In this document: positions 53,725 through 64,000 of the stretch, piece by piece
Position numbering within the stretch: position 1 is the stretch's first letter
How the letters are laid out: each line of letters begins with the position of its first letter
Assembly (NCBI RefSeq): GCF_001426585.1
Contig: NZ_LMEI01000006.1
Span: forward strand, 548,956 to 612,955
DNA from: Streptomyces sp. Root431
Lineage (GTDB): Bacteria > Actinomycetota > Actinomycetes > Streptomycetales > Streptomycetaceae
DNA: 64,000 nucleotides
Reading direction: 5' to 3'
Program-made: the position numbers and the translations under genes
Notes under the pieces: generated by a model
The model's database searches: none
The model's input: the letters and a program-made list of their open reading frames with translations, nothing else
What the model was told of the DNA's origin: nothing

Positions 53725-56700
53725 ATGCGTGTGCGAGGAAGACCATCGGCGCAGGTCGGGGGCGCGTGGGTCCGTGCGGGAGCGTTGCCGCACATAGCCC
53801 TGGCGGTCGCAGGGGTGCTGGCCGTCGAGGCCGCTCTGGTCGTCGGCACGACCGGCCAGGCCGTGGCCGTGACACCGCGGCAGCAGGTGCCGGCCGCGGC
53901 CGGCGAGTCGCCCTATCCGACCGAGGCGGCCGATCTGGCGTCCGCGACGGTCGCCGCCCGTCTGTCGGGCAAGCGCGTGGAGGCGCTGTCGGAGCGGACG
54001 GAGTCGACGACGACCTGGGCGAATCCGGACGGCACGGTGACGACGGATGCCGCGTCGGGACCGGTCCGCTTCCGCGACAAGGGCACGGGCGCGTGGCGCA
54101 GTGTGGACGTCAACCTGACGAAGGCCGTGGACGGTTCCGTCGTCGCGAAGGGGCACCCGCTCGGGCTGAGGCTGGGCGGTCGTACGCCTGCCGCGCAGGC
54201 CGCGCGGGTGCGGGCGTCGGGCGCCGCCGGTGACGCGGGGACGACGCCGGTGCCGCTGGTGTCGCTGGAGGCCGGCGGCGGCCGGGCGGTGGACCTGTCG
54301 TGGCGCGGTGTCCTGCCGGAGCCGACGCTGTCGGGGACGACGGCGCGGTACGCGAACGCTCTGACCGCGACGGACCTGATCGTCGAGTCGACGCGTACGG
54401 GCTTCGAGCAGTTCCTGGAACTGAAGGACCGCTCGGCGGTCGCGGCGAACGGCTCGGTCGCACTCACCCTGAACGCCCGGGGCGTCAAGGTCCGGGCGAA
54501 CAAGGACCGTTCGGTGACCTTCCTCGACCGCAAGTCCGGCAAGCAGGTCGGCGTCCTGCCGGCGCCGGTCATGTGGGACGCGTACGTCGACCCGAAATCC
54601 GGTGAGCACACCCGGCGCGCCGACGTGGGCCTGAAGGTCACGCAGCGCGGGGACACGGTCGATCTGACGCTGACGCCGGACGCCGCGTTCCTGGCCGATC
54701 CGGCCAGGACGTTCCCGGTGACGGTCGATCCGTCGGTGAACATCGGCGCGAGCTTCGACACGTTCGTGCAGCAGGGCTACACGACGGACATGTCGACGTC
54801 GACGGAGCTCAAGCTCGGCAACAACGGCTCCGGGCAGATCGCGCGGTCCTTCCTGCACTTCCCGATGGCGCAGATCACGGGCAAGCAGATCCTGGGCGCG
54901 AAGCTGAACCTGTGGAACGGCCACTCCTGGTCCTGCACCCCCAGCAGCTGGGAGGTGTGGGACACCCCGCACGCCTCGACCGCCACCCGGTGGACCGCGC
55001 AGCCGAACTGGAACATCAAGTGGGCCACCTCGACCGCGACGAAGGGCTTCTCCTCCGCCTGCGCGGACGGCTGGGTGACGCAGGACATCAAGAACCTCGC
55101 CGTGGCCTGGGCAGGCAACGGCAACGGCAGCAACTCGATGGGCATCAAGGCCACCAACGAGTCCGACCCGTACTCGTGGAAGCGCTTCAACTCGGGCAAC
55201 GCGGCCTCGAACACGCCGTACGTGTCGGTCACGTACAACACGCCCCCGGTCGCCGGGAACCCGATGACCGTCACCCCGGGCCGCGCCAACGCGGGCAAGA
55301 ACTGGACGACGTCGGCCACGCCGATGCTGTCCTACACCGCCAGTGACGCAGAGAGCCCGTTCCTGCGCTCGATGTACGAGCTGTGGGAGGGGTCGACGAA
55401 CCTCTTGGTGTACGACTCCGCCACCTATGACGGGGTCTCGAACAACACGATCTCGCACCCCGTTCCCGCGGGGAAGCTCGTCAACGGCCACACCTACTGG
55501 TTCAAGAGCCGCGTCAGCGACGGCAACGGCTGGTCTCCCTGGAGCCCGTCGATGACGTTCACCGTCGACACCACCAAGCCCGGGACCAGCGCCGTCTCCT
55601 CCGGTGCCTTCCCGGCCGACACCTGGTCCGGCACCCCGGACGCGAACGGCTCATTCTCCGGCTCCTTCACCTTCACCCCGCCCACCAGCGACGTGGCCTC
55701 GGTGGAGTACAAGCTGGACGGGGCCACGACCTGGCAGTCCGCGGCCACCACGGGCGCCGCGGTCACCAGGTCGCTCACCTTCCCCGCCGGCAAGCACACC
55801 GTCACCGCACGCACCGTGGACGCCGCCGGCAACGTCTCCGCCCTGAGCTCCCACGTTTTCTACGCGGGCTCCGGAGCGGCACTCCTCACTCCCGGCCAGG
55901 GCGAGCGTCCGGCCCGCCGGGTGGGCCTGTCCGCCGAGGGCCAGTCCACGTACACCGGTGTCACGTACCAGTACCGCCGTGGCGAGACGGACACCTGGAA
56001 GAACGTCCCGACCGCCGACGTACGCCAGGGCACGGACACGGTACCGGCGTGGCCGGTCGCCGTGGCGAACGGCAAGCCCGCCGGGCTGACGTGGGACATC
56101 ACCGCCAGCCTCACCGAGGACGGTCCGATCGACGTGCGCGCCGCCTTCGTCGACGGCAGCACCACCGTGTACTCGCCGGCGAACGAGATCACCGTCGACC
56201 GCAACGCCGGCACCGCCCCCTCCGAGGACGCCGGGCCCGGCTCGGTCAACCTCCTGACCGGCGACTACACCGTGGCCGCCGGCGACGCGTCGCTGTTCGG
56301 CCTGTCCGTGTCGCGTGTCGCGTCCTCCCGCCGCCCCGACGCGGGTGCCCGGCAGGAGGGCCAGGCCGCGATCTTCGGTCCCCAGTGGACCTCCGGCACG
56401 GCCGCGGAGATCACCGGCTCGGACTGGTCCTACCTGAAGCAGACCTCGGCGACGTCGGTCGCGCTGGTCGACGCCGAGGGCGAGGAGCTCGGCTTCACCG
56501 CCACCACCGGTGGCGGCTGGAAGCCCGAGCCAGGTGCCGAGGACCTGACGCTCACCGGCTCCCTCACGGGTACGTTCACGCTGAAGGACAACGAGGGCAC
56601 GCTCACCTCCTTCGCCAAGCCGGATGCCGCCACCACCTGGCAGGTCGCTTCCAGCGCCCTGGACGGTCTGGCGCAGAGCACGACCACGGTGGTCTCCGAA

Positions 56701-59700
56701 ACCGTCACCGTGGGCGGGCGGAAGCTGGCCCGGCCGAAGCTCGTCCTCGCCCCCACCTCGGCGGCCTCGGCCGCGACGTGCATGGCGGCGCCGGCCACGA
56801 AGGGCTGCCGCGCGCTCGAGTTCACCTACGCCACGGCCACCACCGGGACCGACACCGCCTTCGGCGACTTCGCCGGCCAGGTGAAGGAGATCCGCGGCTG
56901 GTCCACCGAGCCCGGCGCGGCGAACGCCACGTACAAGGCCCTCCAGGTCTTCCGATACGACGGCGCGGGCCGACTGCGGGAGACGTGGGACCCGAAGATC
57001 ACCCCGTCGCTCAAGACGCAGTACGCCTACGACGGCGCGGGGCGGGTCACCCAGCTGACGACGCCCGGCGAGCTGCCGTGGTCCTTCACCTACGGCAAGG
57101 CGGGCAACGCCGCCACCGCCGGTGACGGAATGCTCCTGAAGGTCAGCCGTTCCGGCCTGCAGCAGGGCACCAAGGACGTCGAGTCCGGCACCGCGTCGAC
57201 GAGCATCGTCTACGACGTGCCGCTGACCGGCGGCGACGCACCGTACAAGCTGGGCGCCTCGGACGTGCAGGCCTGGGGCCAGACCAACGCCCCGACCGAC
57301 GCGACCGCCGTCTTCCCTCCGGACGCGGTCCCCGCCGGGCATGACGGTGCCGCCCTGTCCGCCGCGGACTACCGCCGTGCGTGGATCACCTACACCGACG
57401 CCTCCGGGCGTCAGGTCAACGCGGCGACGCCCGGTGGGAACATCACGACCACCGAGTACGACCACCACGGCAACACCGTTCGTCAGCTGACCGCCGGCAA
57501 CCGCGCCCTCGCCCTCGGCGGGACGGCGGCCGACCAGACCTCCCTGACCGATCTCGGCATCATCGGCCTGTCCACCCAGGACCGCGCCGATCTGCTCTCC
57601 ACGAAGACCACCTTCGACTCCCGGGGGATTCGCGAGGAGGGCCGACTCGGCCCGCTGCAGCGCATCACCCTGACCACCACGGGCGAGTCCGCCGTGGCCC
57701 GCACCTGGGCGGTCAACGAGTACGACGCCGGACGGCCCACGGACGGCAGCGCGAAGGTGGAGCACCAGGTCACCAAGATCACCGTCGGTGCACAGGTCAT
57801 CGGTGGCACCACGCTCACCGACGCGAGGGCGGTGCAGACCGTCTACGACTGGGCCAAGGGCCGACCGGTCAAGACGGTCAAGGACCCGGCCGGTCTCGCC
57901 GTCACCGAGAGCACGGAGTACGACAGCCAGGGCCAGGTGACCAAGCAGCTGACGCCCGGTGCCACCGGGACGGACGCCGCGACCCGGGTGACCACCTACT
58001 GGTCGGCGATCGGTACTGGTGCCTGCGCGGGCCGGCCGGAGTGGGCCGGCAAGCTCTGCTCCGTCGGCGCGGCCGGCGCGATCACCGGCGGCGGATCCCA
58101 GCCGACCGGCCTGTCGACCAGCACCACCGAGTACGGCTGGTGGGGCAACCCGACCAAGGTCACCGAGACCGCGAACGGCGTCACCCGCACCATGACGACC
58201 ACCTACGACGACGCGGGCCGGCCCACCAAGTCCGTCATGACCGGCGGGCTCGGCCAGGCGGTTCCCGAGTCCACGACCGAGTACGACCCGGCCACGGGCG
58301 CGGCCGTGACGATGACCAGCCCGACCGGCGGCACGATCGTGAAGGAGTTCGACCGGCTCGGCCGGCAGATCTCCTACACCGACGCGGACGGCGGCCGGAC
58401 CCGGACCGAGTACGACCTGCTGGACCGCCCGGTCAGGACCAGCGACTCGGTGCCGTCCACGGTGACCTACACCTACGACAGCACCGCCGAACCCCGTGGC
58501 CTCGTCACGAAGTCCACGGACTCGGTCGCCGGCTCGTTCGAGGCCCGCTACAACGCCGACGGCGCCGTCGCCTCGGAGAAGCTCCCCGGCGGCTACACCC
58601 TCACCATCGGAGAGGACACCACGGGCTCCACCGCGTCCCGCGTCTACACCCGTGACAGCGACGGCCAGGTGGTGTACTCCGACGTGGTCGAGGAATCGGC
58701 CCACGGCCAGGTCACCGCACATGCCGGCTGGTCCGCCCAGAAGTACGCCTACGACGCCACCGGCCGTCTGACCGGTGTCGCCGACACGGTCGGCGACACC
58801 TGCACCCGGCGGACCTACGGCTTCGACAAGCGCACCAACCGCACCTCCGTGACCACCGCGGCAGGCGCCGCCGGTGCCGCCTGCCCGACCACCGGCGGAA
58901 CCACCACCACCCACACCTACGACAGCGCCGACCGGCTCGTCGACACCGGTTACGTCTACGACGCCTTCGGCCGCACCACCGCCCGGCCCGGCAGCCAGAT
59001 CGGCTACTACGCCAACGACCTGGTCCACCAGCAGACCAGCGGCACCCGGCGGCAGACCTGGCAGCTCGACTCCCACCAGCGCCTGCGCTCCTGGACCGTC
59101 GAAGAGAACACCGACGGCACCTGGGGTCAGACCGCGTCCAAGATCAACCACTATGGTGCCGACGGCGACAGCCCCCGCTGGATCACCGAGGACACCACCG
59201 ACGGCACCGTCAGCCGTAACGTCGAATCCGCCGCCGGCGGCTTCGCGGCCATCACCGGAGCCACCGGCGGCACCGTCCTCCAGCTGACCGCCATCCACGG
59301 AGACGTCGCCCTCCAGCTCCCGCTGGACACCGCCGACGCCCCCCTGGTCCTGGACAGCGACGAGTACGGTAACGCCCGCACGGGTCAGCCCGCCGTCCGC
59401 TACGGCTGGCTCGGCGGCCATCAGCGCTCCAGCGAGACGGTCGGCGACCTGACCCTGATGGGTGTGCGTCTCTACGACCCCACCACCGGACGGTTCCTGT
59501 CCAAGGACCTCATGTACGGGGGCAACGCCCACGCGTACGACTACTGCTTCGGCGAACCGGTCAACTGCACGGACCTGACCGGTATGTGGTCGTACAGCAC
59601 CTGGAAGAGCTGGTTCTCCGTGTACCGGCACGTGTGGCTCTACCTCAACAGGAACGAGACCAGGCGGCTGAGCAACGGAGCGGTGGCCGCCGCCGGCTTC

Positions 59701-59898
59701 TTCTCCGCGATCATGCCGTACGTCAGGGGGTGGGTGAGGGTCGCGTTCGAGGCCTTCCGGGCCTACGCCTTCTATCTGTTCTACGTCGCCCGCTCGGCGA
59801 TGGCGAAGAGGAACACCTGCGTCAAAATCTTCGTCTACGTCGTCACCGTGCCGTTCCTGCATGCCACGGCACCCACCGCCTGGCACAGGAGGTGCTGA
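53725..59898 (+). CDS. Secreted RHS-repeat protein with short hydrophobic C-terminal tip, 2057 aa
   Basis: A paralogue of the RHS protein at 29.4 kb. After a signal peptide (LPHIALAVAGVLAVEAALVVG) it shares long similar stretches, for example TRTGFEQFLELKDRSAVAANGS, VNIGASFDTFVQQGYTTD and the DNRLRE region at about 325-505. Ig-like segments and YD/RHS repeats (about 1060-1920) follow, and the core closes with TGRFLSKDLMYGGNAHAYDY. Unlike the first, it has no HINT domain. The last 110 residues (SYSTWKSWFSVYRHVWLYLN onward) contain two hydrophobic segments rich in aromatic residues, Lys/Arg and two Cys. A membrane-acting toxin or a non-toxic end is possible. ATG 53725 follows GGGAGGG. Confidence 0.88.
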   Translation: MRVRGRPSAQVGGAWVRAGALPHIALAVAGVLAVEAALVVGTTGQAVAVTPRQQVPAAAGESPYPTEAADLASATVAARLSGKRVEALSERTESTTTWANPDGTVTTDAASGPVRFRDKGTGAWRSVDVNLTKAVDGSVVAKGHPLGLRLGGRTPAAQAARVRASGAAGDAGTTPVPLVSLEAGGGRAVDLSWRGVLPEPTLSGTTARYANALTATDLIVESTRTGFEQFLELKDRSAVAANGSVALTLNARGVKVRANKDRSVTFLDRKSGKQVGVLPAPVMWDAYVDPKSGEHTRRADVGLKVTQRGDTVDLTLTPDAAFLADPARTFPVTVDPSVNIGASFDTFVQQGYTTDMSTSTELKLGNNGSGQIARSFLHFPMAQITGKQILGAKLNLWNGHSWSCTPSSWEVWDTPHASTATRWTAQPNWNIKWATSTATKGFSSACADGWVTQDIKNLAVAWAGNGNGSNSMGIKATNESDPYSWKRFNSGNAASNTPYVSVTYNTPPVAGNPMTVTPGRANAGKNWTTSATPMLSYTASDAESPFLRSMYELWEGSTNLLVYDSATYDGVSNNTISHPVPAGKLVNGHTYWFKSRVSDGNGWSPWSPSMTFTVDTTKPGTSAVSSGAFPADTWSGTPDANGSFSGSFTFTPPTSDVASVEYKLDGATTWQSAATTGAAVTRSLTFPAGKHTVTARTVDAAGNVSALSSHVFYAGSGAALLTPGQGERPARRVGLSAEGQSTYTGVTYQYRRGETDTWKNVPTADVRQGTDTVPAWPVAVANGKPAGLTWDITASLTEDGPIDVRAAFVDGSTTVYSPANEITVDRNAGTAPSEDAGPGSVNLLTGDYTVAAGDASLFGLSVSRVASSRRPDAGARQEGQAAIFGPQWTSGTAAEITGSDWSYLKQTSATSVALVDAEGEELGFTATTGGGWKPEPGAEDLTLTGSLTGTFTLKDNEGTLTSFAKPDAATTWQVASSALDGLAQSTTTVVSETVTVGGRKLARPKLVLAPTSAASAATCMAAPATKGCRALEFTYATATTGTDTAFGDFAGQVKEIRGWSTEPGAANATYKALQVFRYDGAGRLRETWDPKITPSLKTQYAYDGAGRVTQLTTPGELPWSFTYGKAGNAATAGDGMLLKVSRSGLQQGTKDVESGTASTSIVYDVPLTGGDAPYKLGASDVQAWGQTNAPTDATAVFPPDAVPAGHDGAALSAADYRRAWITYTDASGRQVNAATPGGNITTTEYDHHGNTVRQLTAGNRALALGGTAADQTSLTDLGIIGLSTQDRADLLSTKTTFDSRGIREEGRLGPLQRITLTTTGESAVARTWAVNEYDAGRPTDGSAKVEHQVTKITVGAQVIGGTTLTDARAVQTVYDWAKGRPVKTVKDPAGLAVTESTEYDSQGQVTKQLTPGATGTDAATRVTTYWSAIGTGACAGRPEWAGKLCSVGAAGAITGGGSQPTGLSTSTTEYGWWGNPTKVTETANGVTRTMTTTYDDAGRPTKSVMTGGLGQAVPESTTEYDPATGAAVTMTSPTGGTIVKEFDRLGRQISYTDADGGRTRTEYDLLDRPVRTSDSVPSTVTYTYDSTAEPRGLVTKSTDSVAGSFEARYNADGAVASEKLPGGYTLTIGEDTTGSTASRVYTRDSDGQVVYSDVVEESAHGQVTAHAGWSAQKYAYDATGRLTGVADTVGDTCTRRTYGFDKRTNRTSVTTAAGAAGAACPTTGGTTTTHTYDSADRLVDTGYVYDAFGRTTARPGSQIGYYANDLVHQQTSGTRRQTWQLDSHQRLRSWTVEENTDGTWGQTASKINHYGADGDSPRWITEDTTDGTVSRNVESAAGGFAAITGATGGTVLQLTAIHGDVALQLPLDTADAPLVLDSDEYGNARTGQPAVRYGWLGGHQRSSETVGDLTLMGVRLYDPTTGRFLSKDLMYGGNAHAYDYCFGEPVNCTDLTGMWSYSTWKSWFSVYRHVWLYLNRNETRRLSNGAVAAAGFFSAIMPYVRGWVRVAFEAFRAYAFYLFYVARSAMAKRNTCVKIFVYVVTVPFLHATAPTAWHRRC

Positions 59899-59970
59899 CG
59901 GTGAGTCCGGCGGTTTCCGCGGTTCCCGCAGAGGCGGAGTGACGCCCGCTTCCGCATGAGGGCCACGCTC

Positions 59971-60004
59971 TGACGGTCCGCCGGTTCACTCCGGCGGGCC
60001 GTCA
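59971..60004. terminator. Bidirectional hairpin terminator
   Basis: Arms TGACGG-T-CCGCCGG and CCGGCGG-G-CCGTCA form a 14-bp stem with one U-G pair and a 6-nt loop, between the stops of the second RHS gene and rox. Confidence 0.85.
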
Positions 60005-60030
60005 CGAGCATGTGGTCCAGATGCGCGTAC

Positions 60031-63410
<3,380 letters not shown>

Positions 63411-63528
63411 TCTGTGTTTCTCATCTCTGTGGGTGCCGGTCTCGGCCGGCGACGCAGCCCGTCGTGGGCGACGGATATGTCGTGGGTCGGCTTGCGCCGG
63501 GGGTGAAGCGAAGTCGATCGGAGCGTCG

Positions 63529-64000
63529 TCAGGTGGTGGGCAGGTCGAGCTGGTACTCGTGCGTGCTGCGGTGGAAGCGGAAGCCCAGCCGGCGGTTCAC
63601 GGCGAGCATGTGAGTGTTGTCCTGCGCGTTGTCGGTCTCGATCTCGACGATCCCGGGCCGCTCGGCGCGGAGCCTGCGCACCATCGCGGCCTTCACCCAC
63701 AGCCCGAGCCCGTGGCCGCGGTGGGCGGGCACCACGACGGTGTCGTACTGGAGGGCCCGGCGGGTCTCCCCGGCCCGGACGACGATCTCCGTGTAGCCGG
63801 CGATCTCCCCCTTGCCGAGCGCGGCGGTCGTCAGCAGCAGGTCGCCGCGGTCGGCCAGCACTTCGGCCATGGCGCGGACCCGGTCCGCGGTCCAGGACTG
63901 GCTGCCGTAGTCCATGTCACCGGTGGGCATGTCGTTCATCGCGTTCTTGGCCGCGGCGAACGCCTCGGCCAGCTCGTCGGGAACCGTGCCGGTCCAGCCG
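63529..64000 (-). CDS. GNAT-family N-acetyltransferase, 5' end beyond the window
   Basis: The C-terminal GNAT half is clear: LQYDTVVVPAHRGHGLGLWVKAAMVRRLRAE is the acetyl-CoA loop (R-G-x-G-L/I), and IVEIETDNAQDNTHMLAVNRRLGFRFHRS is the closing motif with NxxLGF. The frame continues past ATG 63939 to the window edge (WTGTVPDELAEAFAAAKNAMNDMP), a segment typical of the linker of larger, two-domain GNAT proteins, so the gene starts outside. It lies on the same strand as the glycosyltransferase fusion, with a 118-bp gap. The acceptor substrate is unknown. Confidence 0.85.
   Translation of the reverse strand, partial: GWTGTVPDELAEAFAAAKNAMNDMPTGDMDYGSQSWTADRVRAMAEVLADRGDLLLTTAALGKGEIAGYTEIVVRAGETRRALQYDTVVVPAHRGHGLGLWVKAAMVRRLRAERPGIVEIETDNAQDNTHMLAVNRRLGFRFHRSTHEYQLDLPTT

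Noticed and set aside
55651..59886. 1411-aa antisense frame opposite the second RHS gene
   Set aside because: Same artefact; it mirrors the RHS repeats and has no domain of its own.

Overview
The window looks like a stretch of Streptomyces chromosome, or of a very close relative. GC is about 70% or more with strong third-position GC bias, GTG starts are common, and many neighbouring genes overlap by the 4-nt ATGA/GTGA junction. The family content is also typical: beta-propeller phytase, DUF2252, PadR, ArsR and GntR regulators, a DhaKLM operon, secreted RHS proteins and a rifampicin monooxygenase. No rRNA, tRNA, insertion sequence, integrase or CRISPR array was seen.

Positions 1-29 kb are mostly ordinary metabolic and transport genes. 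In order they are: the end of a TrkA-type K+ protein; a P450; a small protein and a Nudix hydrolase; a three-gene glycerol-type cluster (FGGY kinase, BFD-type FAD dehydrogenase, second FAD/NAD oxidoreductase); a helical unknown protein and an APC permease; a secreted phytase and a rhamnogalacturonan lyase; a GntR regulator with a dre-like operator; DUF2252; a flavoprotein oxygenase; an ArsR regulator divergent from an SPC-type P1B-4 metal ATPase; PadR; 2,4-dienoyl-CoA reductase; the cobalt importer cbiMNQO behind a cobalamin riboswitch; RidA; an ArsR-VOC pair with an operator at its start; and dhaKLM. Cobalt import (B12 riboswitch) and probable divalent metal export (ArsR) lie 5-8 kb apart.

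Positions 29-60 kb form an accessory region bounded by two giant secreted RHS-repeat proteins in the same orientation (2491 and 2057 aa). The first ends in a HINT self-cleavage domain and a lower-GC, possibly GIY-YIG-like toxin, followed by a DUF4240 protein that fits as its immunity partner. The second ends in a short hydrophobic, basic tail with no obvious immunity gene. Between them lie a VOC protein with a 16-bp palindromic operator, a secreted lipase, an APC permease and a tightly overlapping minus-strand operon (about 52.2 to 42.3 kb). That operon encodes Nudix domains, SAM methyltransferases, two PCMT-type methyltransferases like those of peptide-maturation systems, a Nudix-phosphotransferase fusion, GNAT proteins, a sugar-nucleotide epimerase and a P-loop kinase. 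It contains an 1177-aa open frame joining five domains, two unlisted small ORFs at junctions, and a Nudix gene without its Nudix box. It is the best candidate here for an undescribed pathway. An orphan 29-aa kdpF gene lies just beyond it.

Positions 60-64 kb carry a probable rifamycin-inactivation pair (rox monooxygenase and a glycosyltransferase-methyltransferase fusion) and a GNAT acetyltransferase cut by the window edge.

Functions are read from motifs and family knowledge. No database search was possible, so family names for less conserved proteins are inferences.
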